Of a stretch of DNA of 64,000 nucleotides, positions 45,543-54,930 are shown piece after piece. The DNA is from Alteromonas mediterranea DE (GTDB lineage: Bacteria; Pseudomonadota; Gammaproteobacteria; Enterobacterales; Alteromonadaceae). The stretch's first letter is position 1. Each line of letters begins with the position of its first letter. The notes under the pieces are model-generated. The model was not told the DNA's origin, did no database searches, and saw only the letters and a list, made by a program, of their open reading frames with translations. A program made the translations under genes and the position numbers. The stretch covers positions 4,394,072 through 4,458,071 of the forward strand of contig NC_011138.3 of the NCBI RefSeq assembly GCF_000020585.3. Direction: 5' to 3'.

Positions 45543-47684
45543 TTAATTGTTCGTATTAAAAAAGTAATCTGCCAACTGTGTTGTTGATTCATCACAACAG
45601 TCAGAAAATTCACGCACCAAATTGGCAAGTTTATTAAGTTCTCTATTGTAGGCCACTATAACCTTCTGCTCCGAGATTGATGGAAGGAATAAAACTTCAC
45701 TCAAAAAAAGCTCCTCTTTCAATCTTTTTCTATTGGTTGTCCCTTTACTTGCATGCTGGCAAGCATAGGTAAACTCTTTGGAGCGAAGTAAAAAGGCCAA
45801 GAACTCAGGCAATATGACATCCCTATTGATATCGAATAATGGAAAATCTTGGGTAACAACAGCACCATCTAAATCATACGGTACAATAGCAAAAGCCCCA
45901 TTTCTTGCGTCTATTCGGCTCATAATCAGCTGACCACTTTGAGCTAGGAACTGGGATTTTGTTTTAATATCCTTACCAAGAATAGTCTTTCTCAGAACCG
46001 CACCTTTCCCATACAACTTTACTGTTATTTGTTTGTAATCAACATCATCCTCTAACTCGATACTATTTTTAGAGCGAATTAAAAAATCACCGATCTTAAA
46101 TTCATTCCATGACTTTTTATCTATATTCCTTATCGTATGAGATTCAGATTGAAAATTAGCATTGCTGTTTTCAATTCTTGAGAGATAACTCGATAAAGCT
46201 TGTTGCAAATGCTCGGGATCTTTTAACTCTTGTTGCTCCTTACGTGGATTTCGAAAATCAAAGGAAAAATCTTTACTCCTAATGTCTTCGGACGGAACAA
46301 ACCAAGCGTATTCACTTTCGCAGGGACTTTCGTACCAAGTCCGTATTTCTGCCATCTCTTCTTCTTTCAAAGCATTTGTTACCGTGTAGCAGGGATTTTT
46401 CATCCCCCGACGCTCAACCGGTACCTCGTGCTGATAAAACCAAACACCTTTTGTTGGGCCGTTCCTATCAAAAAAAAGTATGTTTGATTGGATATCAGAA
46501 TATGGCTCAAATACACCCTTAGGCAAACGAATAATAGTGTGAAGATTGAAGTCACTGAGTAGTTGCTTTCGTACTCGCTGAGCAACTCCCCCGTCATACA
46601 AGACGCTTTCTGGAACAACAACTGCAGCACGACCTCCGGTTACTGATCCATTACCTTTCCGCTTAAGTTTTCGCATTATAAGCTGTAGGAAAAGCTGAAC
46701 AGTTTCGGCGGTTTGCATGTCTTCTGGGAAGTTACCAAGAATGCCTTTTTCTTCCTCACCACCAAAAGGGGGGTTGCTTAGAATCACATCCACACGATCT
46801 TTGTCACCCATCTCTCGTAGTGGAAAACGCAGGCTATTTTCTGGGTCAATTCTTGGGTACTCCAAACCATGCAGTAACAGGTTCATTTGTACCAACAGGT
46901 AAGGCAACGATTTGGCTTCACCGCCAAAGATACTGCTTTCTTGCAATACTTCGCGGTCTTCGACTGTTTTACACTGGCGCTCTAGGTGTTCGAACGCTTC
47001 AACCAAAAAACCACCCGTGCCGCAGGCTGGGTCCAATACGGACTCACCCAACTGCGGATCCATCACCTCAACCATAAAGCGAACCACTGGACGCGGAGTA
47101 TAAAACTCGCCGGAGTCACCAGCGGCATCACGCATTTCACGCAGCATGGTTTCGTATAAGCGGCTTAAGGTATGCATCTCTTCAGATGAGTTGAAATGAA
47201 TGCCGTTTATTTTGTCGACGACATCACGTAACAAATACCCGTTGATCATGCGGTTTTGCATGCCTTTAAACACGGTCGCAATCACATCTCTGCGATCACC
47301 GCCGTTGTCACCTTGCAGGCTACGCAAGTAGGCAAACAAACCGATGCCACGGGTACCATCAGGTCGCATTGCTTCGTCGTTGTTAATAAAGGCAATCAGC
47401 TCGTCGCCGGTGATACCACCTTCAATTGCTGCCCAATCTCGCCAGCGGTATGGCGCTTCGATAGCTGGCTGAAAGCTTTTTCCTTCTAGCACGGCTTCGG
47501 TTTCTCGCATTTGTTCTAAGTCGTCGAGAAACTTCAAAAACATGATCCAAGTGAGCATTGGCAGGCGGTCGAGATCGCCATTTAAGCCTTTATCTTTACG
47601 CATGATTTGCCGAGACGATTTAACAATCGCACCTAATTGCTGGGCGGTGGTCATCGGCTGATCTGCTTTCTTTGTTCGTGCCAT
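45543..47684 (-). CDS. hsdM: Type I restriction-modification methylase fused to a specificity domain (HsdM-S)
   Basis: A 713-residue protein. An N-terminal HsdM helical domain and N6-adenine methylase core carry DPACGTGGFLVEA (SAM motif, about 220) and NPPFGGEEE (catalytic NPPF, about 305). The C-terminal 190 residues (about 525-713) are an HsdS-type half: one target-recognition domain (WNEFKIGDFLIRSKNSIEL onward) plus a helical spacer. There is no separate hsdS gene. A single TRD would give a short or palindromic site through dimerisation. The ATG at 47684 lies 20 bases after hsdR. Confidence 0.9.
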   Translation of the reverse strand: MARTKKADQPMTTAQQLGAIVKSSRQIMRKDKGLNGDLDRLPMLTWIMFLKFLDDLEQMRETEAVLEGKSFQPAIEAPYRWRDWAAIEGGITGDELIAFINNDEAMRPDGTRGIGLFAYLRSLQGDNGGDRRDVIATVFKGMQNRMINGYLLRDVVDKINGIHFNSSEEMHTLSRLYETMLREMRDAAGDSGEFYTPRPVVRFMVEVMDPQLGESVLDPACGTGGFLVEAFEHLERQCKTVEDREVLQESSIFGGEAKSLPYLLVQMNLLLHGLEYPRIDPENSLRFPLREMGDKDRVDVILSNPPFGGEEEKGILGNFPEDMQTAETVQLFLQLIMRKLKRKGNGSVTGGRAAVVVPESVLYDGGVAQRVRKQLLSDFNLHTIIRLPKGVFEPYSDIQSNILFFDRNGPTKGVWFYQHEVPVERRGMKNPCYTVTNALKEEEMAEIRTWYESPCESEYAWFVPSEDIRSKDFSFDFRNPRKEQQELKDPEHLQQALSSYLSRIENSNANFQSESHTIRNIDKKSWNEFKIGDFLIRSKNSIELEDDVDYKQITVKLYGKGAVLRKTILGKDIKTKSQFLAQSGQLIMSRIDARNGAFAIVPYDLDGAVVTQDFPLFDINRDVILPEFLAFLLRSKEFTYACQHASKGTTNRKRLKEELFLSEVLFLPSISEQKVIVAYNRELNKLANLVREFSDCCDESTTQLADYFFNTNN

Positions 47685-47704
47685 AAATCGTATCGTCACT
47701 TCTG

Positions 47705-50095
47705 TTATTGCTGGCTATAGAGCAGCGTTTGTAATTGGTCCACGGCGGTTTTCATTTGCAATGCGCCGCCAAAGAGATTGGCTATTTCCATCACATTGCC
47801 ATATTCAGAAATGGGCGGTACCTGTAGCGAATCCGGAATACTGAATTGCTTAGGGCCGTGGTCGGTATATTTGTCCAGTAAAGACGTCAAGATCGAGCGG
47901 GCCTCTGGGCCGTACTGATCAAAAAAGTCCGGTTTGTTTTTCTTCAAGTAGTCAGCGCGCTCTTTTCTGGTTCGCAGCGGTACGTTAAATGCTATGTGAC
48001 AAAGTAAATCCAATGGATCTGCATCGGTTTTACCCGACTCTGCGACCAAATCATCAAACTGGATCCCGCGTTCTTGTAATTCGAGAATGATCTCTTCTCT
48101 CTTTAACGGGTTAGCCCAGCTATCTTTTAGTTCGTCCAGTGAGGAGAAGAGGGTCTTTACCTTTTCTGCGGTGTAGTCGGTATATTGGATGACGCGAAGC
48201 TGTTTACCGTCTTCGTCTAGCTCATAGACCAAATGAGACGTAATTTTAACGCTGCCACCGTCTACGTAGTACTTTCTCGGTTCGTGCTCCTCTTCATCAT
48301 CAGCGCCTTCACCTTCAGTGCTCACTTCGTATTCACTCGTATCTTCAGCAACCTCTAACTCTTCACTCTCTGGTGTTAAAGTGTCATCTACCACTTCTTC
48401 ACCGTCTTCATCAATCACCACTTCATCTTCAATTTCTGGGTAACCGTCAAAGTCAGGATCAGCAAAATTTTGTGTGGCGGAGCCGGTATAATCAATGATG
48501 TTGAACCACAGCTTGCCGTAATCTTCGCGTAGACGAGTACCGCGGCCAACAATTTGCTTGAACTCACTCATTGAGTTCACAACACGCGCAAGCACAACAT
48601 TTTTACAAGTTGGCGCATCGACCCCTGTTGTTAATAACTGTGATGTGGTCAGTATCACTGGAGTACTAGTTTCCAGCTCTTGAAAACGACTGAGGTGCCC
48701 TTTGCCAATTTTCCCTTCTTCTGATGTCACACGCGCAACGTAATCTGGATGCTTGCGTGAAAGGTCAGAATTCAAATTATTAAGCACCCGACGCATTTCA
48801 TCGGCGTGTTCTTGGTCGACACAAAACACGATCGTTTTTGCAAAACGATCGGTTCGTTTCATAAAGTCGGTGAGATGCTTAGCAAACGCATCTGTTCGAG
48901 CCTTTAACGCAATAACCCGTTCAAAGTCCTTGGTTTGGTATTCACCATCTGGGATTTCTCGTCCAAAGCGGTCTACATCGCCTTTGCTTGGTCGCCAACC
49001 TGCAGCATCGACTTCCGAAATAACTCGGTGTACGCGGTATGGCGCAAGAAATCCGTCATCAATACCTTGGCGCAAACTGTAGGTGTAGATTGGGTTACCA
49101 AAATAACGATAAGTATCGCGATTATCTTCACGCAGCGGCGTCGCCGTCATACCGATTTGAAAGGCTGGCTCAAAATACTCCAGAATTTCGCGCCAGTTAC
49201 TGTTGTCGCGGGCACTGCCTCGGTGACATTCATCAATGATAATTAGATCAAAGAAGTCTTGTGGAAATTCTTTATACAAGCCAGGACGACGCTCATCACT
49301 GGCAATAGACTGATAAATGGCAAAATAAATTTCACGACTTTTAACAACTTTGCCGCCTTCAATTTTGTGCCTGGCATCACCAAACGGGGTAAATGTTTTA
49401 TCCTTTGGATCATCGACCAACACATTTCTGTCTGCCAGAAATAGAATGCGAGGCTTTCTGTAGTCTCCCGTACGATTCCAGCGAGCACTCCACAGCTTCC
49501 AACTAATTTGAAAAGCGACGACAGTCTTACCCGTACCCGTTGCCATCGTAATTAATGAGCGCTTTTTATCTTGAAGCACCGACTGAACTGCGCGGTTTAT
49601 GGCTATTTGTTGATAGTAGCGCGGGGAATATCCCGAAACATGGTGGTAAGGGGACAGCAAGGTATCAAGATCTTCATCCTTTAAACCTTCATCGCCACAA
49701 AGCCGCTTGAATAACTCATCAGGGGTTGGAAAGCGCGACAACAATTGCTCTTCACCGGTGGTATAGTCAAATTCTAAGATCTCATGACCATTGGTTGAGT
49801 AAGCAAACTTTAGCCCTAAGATTTCTGCATAATCTTTTGCCTGTTGCATCCCTTGGCCGACAGGGCTGTTTTCAGGTTTAGCCTCAACAACGGCAATAGG
49901 AAAATCGCGAGTGTACTTAAGTAAATAATCCGCTCGCTTTTGCTCGCCACGTTGAACTTTGCTGCCCTTAAACTGAACGCGACCATCGGTAAATGTGTAC
50001 TGTTCAGTTATTGCGCTAGGATTGTTTTCCCAACCAGACTCTTTGAGCTTTGGCGTCACATAGACCCGACAAGTATCTGCTTCGTTTAAGGCCAT
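47705..50095 (-). CDS. hsdR: Type I restriction endonuclease subunit R
   Basis: A 796-residue HsdR. The nuclease domain has VVEAKPENS (Glu-x-Lys, about 75), and the translocase core has TMATGTGKTVVAF (Walker A, about 185) and IIDECHRGSARD (DECH, about 290). A C-terminal domain includes an acidic Glu/Asp-rich loop (about 555-600). The ATG at 50095 follows AAGGAAG, one base after the stop of the small HTH gene; the frame extends upstream inside that gene but without support. It cuts DNA lacking the cognate methylation. Confidence 0.9.
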   Translation of the reverse strand: MALNEADTCRVYVTPKLKESGWENNPSAITEQYTFTDGRVQFKGSKVQRGEQKRADYLLKYTRDFPIAVVEAKPENSPVGQGMQQAKDYAEILGLKFAYSTNGHEILEFDYTTGEEQLLSRFPTPDELFKRLCGDEGLKDEDLDTLLSPYHHVSGYSPRYYQQIAINRAVQSVLQDKKRSLITMATGTGKTVVAFQISWKLWSARWNRTGDYRKPRILFLADRNVLVDDPKDKTFTPFGDARHKIEGGKVVKSREIYFAIYQSIASDERRPGLYKEFPQDFFDLIIIDECHRGSARDNSNWREILEYFEPAFQIGMTATPLREDNRDTYRYFGNPIYTYSLRQGIDDGFLAPYRVHRVISEVDAAGWRPSKGDVDRFGREIPDGEYQTKDFERVIALKARTDAFAKHLTDFMKRTDRFAKTIVFCVDQEHADEMRRVLNNLNSDLSRKHPDYVARVTSEEGKIGKGHLSRFQELETSTPVILTTSQLLTTGVDAPTCKNVVLARVVNSMSEFKQIVGRGTRLREDYGKLWFNIIDYTGSATQNFADPDFDGYPEIEDEVVIDEDGEEVVDDTLTPESEELEVAEDTSEYEVSTEGEGADDEEEHEPRKYYVDGGSVKITSHLVYELDEDGKQLRVIQYTDYTAEKVKTLFSSLDELKDSWANPLKREEIILELQERGIQFDDLVAESGKTDADPLDLLCHIAFNVPLRTRKERADYLKKNKPDFFDQYGPEARSILTSLLDKYTDHGPKQFSIPDSLQVPPISEYGNVMEIANLFGGALQMKTAVDQLQTLLYSQQ

Positions 50096-50096
50096 A

Positions 50097-50294
50097 CTAT
50101 TTTTCTTCCTTGCTGTCATCTGATGCGCCACCAGATCTAACCCACTGATCCACCTCATCTGCTTTAAACTTCCAAGGCCGACCAATTCTATGAGCTGGCA
50201 TACCCTTTTTACTGATCCATGAGTACACAGTATCTTTGCTTACGCCAAGATATTCGGCTATTTCTTCAACAGATAACCAGCGGTCTGAATTCAC
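50097..50294 (-). CDS. Small HTH (excisionase-family) protein leading the R-M operon
   Basis: A 65-residue winged helix protein with an HTH_17 pattern (WLSVEEIAEYLGVSKDTVYSWISKKGMPAHRIGRPWKF, about 6-45). Its stop is one base from the hsdR start, so it is the first gene of the R-M/Hachiman operon. Such proteins often act as regulators of R-M operons or as excisionases. Here position favours a regulator. Confidence 0.75.
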   Translation of the reverse strand: MNSDRWLSVEEIAEYLGVSKDTVYSWISKKGMPAHRIGRPWKFKADEVDQWVRSGGASDDSKEEK

Positions 50295-50543
50295 AAAAGG
50301 TACCTAACGTTATGAGCTTGAGGCTTTTGTAAAATAGTCACATATTCGCTTAGCAAAGTAAACTTGATTTAAGCTGAATAGAGAGGATTTAAAAGGATTA
50401 AAAAGCAATCCATTCTTACCTTGTCGGTACACAACCAGTACACTGGCGGTATTGTCTGCCTTAGCCTTTAATCCTCGCCCAGCCTTTAGGTTGACTGGCG
50501 GTGCACTGCAAGGCGACAAGCCTACACAGGATTCATCGCCATT

Positions 50544-52286
50544 TTAGTCATCCAAGATGCTGCCTTTCACGCAGTACATTCGCGGGCGGGTGTTGTCGGG
50601 TAGGCTGACTTTGCGCTGAGGTCGGTTGCCATCGGGGATTAGGTAGCCTGCGGCCATCAGTGCCTTGGCTGCGCGATCTGGGCTTAGGCCTTCGGTGGCT
50701 TCACGCCAGCCTGTTGGGTAAAACAGGTAGAGGGTTTGTGGGCCGCTGGTGTCTATCCACCCTGCGCGTTGGCGTACTTTGCTGCTGTAACCAATTTGTT
50801 TGGGTGTAAAGCGGCTTTCACCATGCTGTTCAATAAAGCTACGCACCTGGCGAATCGCTTGTTGGTCTTCATTGGCGGCCACACCACCGCGGGCAAGTAT
50901 CCATTGGTTAAGCTGGCTTAAACAGGCAGCTTCGACACTTTGGGTTGGCCAATCGAGTACTTTGGCTTGAATGGCTAACAACCCAGCGCTGGCCAGTAAG
51001 GCAAATTTTTCGGCGACTCGGCGCACTTGGCCGTCAGCCTCGGCTGGTAAGCTGGCTAAAAAGCGTTGGCGTACGTTTTGGAAAACGGGTCGCACCTGCG
51101 CGCTGTGCTGCGTTAAATACCGTAACCAGTCCAAAGCCAAGCTGCCGTAATGTTGGCGACTTTGTTGTTTTAGGTGATCGGCCAAATCGGCGGCGTTCAT
51201 GCCATGACTCTGGTTAAACACGCCCATTTGCGCTCCGGCATCGGCACTGAGATCAATCACGCGCACTTGCTGGCCGGCTTTTACGCGCTTGCCGATACTG
51301 GCAAGATGGCTTTCGAGCGTCACTTCACCGGTGGATAAAAACACCAAGCGCCAACGGGCGGGTAAGCGCATTTCACCGTATTTGCCTGCTCGTGTTTTAC
51401 CCTGACCATTGGCAAGCATATAAGCGACATCGCCCGCCTCTTTTGGGTCAACTTCGCCCATTTCATCGAGCGCCAGCAAGGCATCGTTATGCGCTAATGC
51501 TGTGCCTTCTAAACCGTTGGCCGTGGCACGCCAACTATGGCGCAATTGATTAGGCTCGCCCCACACCGATAACGCCGGATACAGCGCCGCAGTTTTACCA
51601 GTACTGCTGGCACCGTAGAGGTGTAAACCAAAACCATCCACTCCGCACAAGTGCAACAAAGGCGCGGCCAGCGCAGCGCAGACACCAACGATTAATAGCG
51701 GGTTATCCAGACAATAACGGCCAACGTGCTGCCGCCAACTGTCGCTACTACCTTGTTGAATAAAGCCTTCTATCGGGTGCATGGTTTGCAGCACCATGCG
51801 CGGGTTGTTGCTGTGTTCGCTTGGGTAAAAGGTGAGGCGCGGATGCACATAAGCGTGGTGATGCCAGCCAATACAGTTCACGCTGATAGCCTTTTGCTTG
51901 GCCAGTTCGCCCATTTGTTGAATAAACAGCGAGAGCAACTGCCGCGCTTTGACACTGTTACTTAGCCGCATGCCTCGGCTGAGTAATATCCGACGGTACT
52001 CGCTGCCGTCTCCAGCCAATAGTTCTGCTGGCATGGCCCAATAGCGATGGCGATTGTCATCGTCTAACCAGTGCAATAAATAGCCGTAGTTGTCCCCTTG
52101 CGGATCGCGGGTGCGGGCGGCCACTTGCAACCAAGAACAGATTTTAACTGGGCTATCTTGCCCAGCCGGTTGCATCACCAGCCAGTTTTGCGCGTTATAG
52201 GCAAAACCAGCCGGTAATGTTGGCATGTTGTTATTCAACTCATTGGCATGTAACGCGGCTGATGCTGATGGTTTATCCACGGCCAT
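50544..52286 (-). CDS. DUF927-family ATPase (helicase-like)
   Basis: A 580-residue DUF927 protein with a central P-loop ATPase (YGASSTGKTAALYPAL near residue 215; ALLALDEMGEV as Walker B near 270). The family occurs in phages and islands beside primases and is thought to act as a replicative helicase. The C-terminal third carries wing-like helices. The ATG at 52286 overlaps the end of the AlpA-like gene by 14 bases. In the island it may serve the replicated, excised form with the primase-helicase. Confidence 0.78.
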   Translation of the reverse strand: MAVDKPSASAALHANELNNNMPTLPAGFAYNAQNWLVMQPAGQDSPVKICSWLQVAARTRDPQGDNYGYLLHWLDDDNRHRYWAMPAELLAGDGSEYRRILLSRGMRLSNSVKARQLLSLFIQQMGELAKQKAISVNCIGWHHHAYVHPRLTFYPSEHSNNPRMVLQTMHPIEGFIQQGSSDSWRQHVGRYCLDNPLLIVGVCAALAAPLLHLCGVDGFGLHLYGASSTGKTAALYPALSVWGEPNQLRHSWRATANGLEGTALAHNDALLALDEMGEVDPKEAGDVAYMLANGQGKTRAGKYGEMRLPARWRLVFLSTGEVTLESHLASIGKRVKAGQQVRVIDLSADAGAQMGVFNQSHGMNAADLADHLKQQSRQHYGSLALDWLRYLTQHSAQVRPVFQNVRQRFLASLPAEADGQVRRVAEKFALLASAGLLAIQAKVLDWPTQSVEAACLSQLNQWILARGGVAANEDQQAIRQVRSFIEQHGESRFTPKQIGYSSKVRQRAGWIDTSGPQTLYLFYPTGWREATEGLSPDRAAKALMAAGYLIPDGNRPQRKVSLPDNTRPRMYCVKGSILDD

Positions 52287-52515
52287 AAGCAGCACCGATA
52301 CGGCGGGTTTCAATCCACTGGTCGATATCGCTTTCTAACCAGCCCACGGCACGCGCACCAATACGAATGGATCGCGGAAATTCACCATTGGCCATCAGGG
52401 CATAAATGGTACTGCGGCCAAAGCCCGTTTTGGCCTTTACCTCGGGCAAGCGCAAAATCCGCTGCTGACGCGCTGGGTGTGTTGATGTGGTGGATGATTG
52501 TGTAGTTGGGTTCAT
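52273..52515 (-). CDS. AlpA-family regulator / excision factor
   Basis: An 80-residue AlpA-like protein with the helix-turn-helix RLPEVKAKTGFGRSTIYALMANGEFPRSIRIGARAVGW, residues about 22-60. AlpA controls integrase and excision in CP4-57 and related islands and may be the recombination directionality factor here. The ATG at 52515 follows GAGGAAG. Its start region faces an empty, operator-rich stretch. Confidence 0.8.
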   Translation of the reverse strand: MNPTTQSSTTSTHPARQQRILRLPEVKAKTGFGRSTIYALMANGEFPRSIRIGARAVGWLESDIDQWIETRRIGAAYGRG

Positions 52516-52993
52516 CGTTTGCTTCCTCACTGATCTGTTAAGTTCAGTTAGGAGTTTGCCAGTACTAATCGGACGCAGTAGGCAGATAAATGCCCAGATC
52601 GTGCAGCTTTCTGAGGGTACAGGTCGCTACTTGCCCCAGAATTTACATAATGCCCCAAGTCATAAATACCCTGTGGGCAGGGTTAGTGTGTGCCTAAGTG
52701 GCGTGAATTAAGGCTTTGCCCAGACTGCCCCAAAAGCCCAAGGGATGGCGTACTGCTTTGAAGTTTCCTACTCAAAACTCAGTTTTGGTGAGTCGTATGG
52801 ATTGAGTGTTGATATGTCGAGTGTATCGACACACAAGAAAGTCATGTCGAAAAAACAGTAAAAAATCGACATGACCTGTTCAGGTCTTGGCTCACTTTAC
52901 TTCGAGAGATGGCAATTTATTGCTTTACAACTTGAAGATAAAAGTGAAACTATAACTTCACTAAATTAAGATTTAAGAAAACATAGTTTCATT
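52516..52993. other. Divergent regulatory region between AlpA-like gene and XRE gene
   Basis: No gene is seen here. It contains TGTCGAGTGTATCGACA at 52815-52831 and a spaced pair TGTCGA (52845) / TCGACA (52866). The segment 52672-52860 recurs at 58630-58820 in the neighbouring island remnant, so this control region is conserved between islands. The 9-mer ATAAATACC at 52663-52671 is where the remnant's deletion joined. Confidence 0.65.
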
Positions 52994-53308
52994 ATGGATA
53001 CTGTCGAGCCAAAATCAAAACGCACTGCGGTCATATTCCCTAGACAAAGGAAGATGTTAAACATCTTGGGCGAAAACTTAACATTGGCGATGAAGAGACG
53101 CGGCATTACTCAAGAAATGATGCATAGTAGGACAGGGATTTCTAAGCCAACACTGCGTAAAATATCAAAAGGTGATCCTTCCGTTTCACTTGGTCACTAC
53201 GTTAAGGTTTTGGCAGTCCTCGGCTTGTTAGACGACCTAACCAAGGTCGCCCGTGATGACGAGCTGGGAAGAAAGCTCCAAGACATCCAATTGCTAAATA
53301 AAAAATAA
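52994..53308 (+). CDS. XRE-type HTH regulator (orphan)
   Basis: A 104-residue protein with a helix-turn-helix at about residues 28-80 (RGITQEMMHSRTGISKPTLRKISKGDPSVSLGHYVKVL), the pattern of HipB-like antitoxins. No HipA-like gene follows, and the next 440 bases are empty, so it is an orphan regulator or the remnant of a lost toxin-antitoxin pair. It may bind the TGTCGA sites 120-180 bases upstream. Confidence 0.75.
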   Translation: MDTVEPKSKRTAVIFPRQRKMLNILGENLTLAMKRRGITQEMMHSRTGISKPTLRKISKGDPSVSLGHYVKVLAVLGLLDDLTKVARDDELGRKLQDIQLLNKK

Positions 53309-53748
53309 GGCCGTCATATTCTTATAGCATTTGCTCATGTCCACATCGCTAAAACTTGGCAAACAATGCCAGCCAGCTTCAAAGAAGAAAGATAGCTATT
53401 AAGGGGCTGATTTATACTCAACCAGAACCCGCTTACACTTTTATGCGCATAAAAATGTAAAATACCGCACTTTTCTGCGCGTAAAAGTGTGCAATGCAAG
53501 TTGAGTCCTCTATGCGTTTTACCGAACGGGGGAATGCAGAGGTTGGAGGTCTACACAAAGTGACTTTATGGGTAACAATTTGTAGACCTGAATGCGGCAT
53601 TCAAGCTTTTAACCAATCAAAACTGAACGATATTTTTTGCTAACAACATTTGACCTGTCTATAACTTCATAGTTTATCGTCATCCGTGTTCTGGTCTGCT
53701 TGAGCCAGCCGCGCCATTATTAAAAAGAACGGAAAGGACGTTTTATCT
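53309..53748. other. Gene-free region with paired palindromic operators
   Basis: No gene was found in 440 bases. Two palindromes lie in tandem at 53433-53460 and 53467-53492. The first is 28 bases with one mismatched pair around TATGCGCATA; the second has arms CACTTTT and AAAAGTG around a GCGC centre. They share the pattern CACTTTT-N-TGCGC-N-TAAAA. They resemble the tandem inverted repeats that control abiE-type toxin-antitoxin operons, but no such genes are present here. Confidence 0.55.
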
Positions 53749-54921
53749 GTGTATCGCATTTCTGAGTTAGCTGAAAAAGTCGGGCTGTCACGGTCAACCT
53801 TGCTCTACTACGAGAAGCTAGGTTTGTTGCAGGGTGTTCGCCAAACCAACGGCTATCGACTGTATTCAGATAAAGATGTTCAGCAGTTGCACTTGTTGCA
53901 ACAACTGCAAGTGGGCGGTTTAACACTTAAGGAATGTAAATCCTTTTTGGACAGCAAGGTGCAGCGCTCTGTACTTGAAAAGCGCTTGCAGCAGCTGGAC
54001 GAAGACATCGCTCAAAAGCAACAAGCTCGCGCGTTACTTGCCGCCATGCTTGGTGAAGGTTCGCTGCGTCTTTGGCACCAACAGACCGATAAATTAGCAC
54101 CAGATGCCCATCTGGAGTGGTTAAAGCAGCAAGGCTTTAATGAACAACAAGCCCTGCATTTGAAATGGTTATCAAAAGATATGAACGCACACGAGCAATA
54201 CATGGCTGACTTTATGACGGTATTCCAACGCTTAGAACGCTGGGGGCCGAGTTCTGATGCTGATACACTAAAAGCATTGTCCAGACTGCCAACAATACCC
54301 ACCAAGATCATTGATATTGGCTGCGGCAAAGGCTTTTCAACCCGGTTATTGGCAAAGCACACCCAAGCCGAGATTGTGGCAGTGGATAACGAGCAAAGTG
54401 CGCTGGATGAACTCTGTGAACGCCTCACTGAGCAGGGGTTAGATACCCGCGTTACCTTAAGCTGTGCCAGCATGACGGATCTGCCTTTTACATCTGAAAG
54501 CTTTGATTGCATCTGGTCAGAAGGCTCAGCTTACATAATGGGGGTTGAGCAAGCGTTAACCCAGTGGCGTAAACTACTGACTAATCGTGGCTATATGGTC
54601 GTCAGTGATTTGATCTGGTTAACCGATAACCCAAGCCAAGAGGCGGTCGCATTCTGGGAAGGTGAATACCCAGAAATGCAAACCATCGAAAAACGCTTAG
54701 GCCAAATGCGCCAAGCAGGCTTTGAAGTGATTGATCATTTCACCTTAAGGGAAAAAGCATGGCACGATTACTATCAACCACTCAAAGCGCGAGTGGCAGA
54801 AGTAAAAGCAAGCATGCCAAATTCAAACGCCATCGCAGATATCGAGCGAGAAATTGCGATTTATGAACGCTACCTAGGCGAGTTTGGGTACCACATGTTT
54901 GTGCTACGCAAAGGGGCGTAA
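53749..54921 (+). CDS. MerR-type regulator fused to a SAM-dependent methyltransferase
   Basis: A 390-residue fusion. The N-terminal MerR helix-turn-helix (YRISELAEKVGLSRSTLLYYEKLGLL) and dimerisation coil cover about 1-100. A class I methyltransferase occupies about 165-390, with motif I KIIDIGCGKGFSTRLLAKH at about 185. It may sense a small molecule and modify it or its target; substrate unknown. Start is the GTG at 53749 with AAGGA 10 bases upstream. Similar fusions are known, but the function here is unassigned. Confidence 0.8.
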   Translation: MYRISELAEKVGLSRSTLLYYEKLGLLQGVRQTNGYRLYSDKDVQQLHLLQQLQVGGLTLKECKSFLDSKVQRSVLEKRLQQLDEDIAQKQQARALLAAMLGEGSLRLWHQQTDKLAPDAHLEWLKQQGFNEQQALHLKWLSKDMNAHEQYMADFMTVFQRLERWGPSSDADTLKALSRLPTIPTKIIDIGCGKGFSTRLLAKHTQAEIVAVDNEQSALDELCERLTEQGLDTRVTLSCASMTDLPFTSESFDCIWSEGSAYIMGVEQALTQWRKLLTNRGYMVVSDLIWLTDNPSQEAVAFWEGEYPEMQTIEKRLGQMRQAGFEVIDHFTLREKAWHDYYQPLKARVAEVKASMPNSNAIADIEREIAIYERYLGEFGYHMFVLRKGA

Positions 54922-54930
54922 CGGAACGCC

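Noticed and set aside
50310..50519. 69-codon minus-strand frame between the HTH gene and the DUF927 gene
   Set aside because: No start signal, no family; more likely the promoter region of the R-M operon.
52487..52711. 74-codon plus-strand frame over the AlpA-like gene start
   Set aside because: Antisense to the AlpA-like gene and its end is non-coding repeat sequence shared with the remnant.
53650..53678. MerR-type promoter (TTGACC-N17-TTTATC)
   Set aside because: The -10 matches only three of six bases and no 19-base spacer dyad is convincing.
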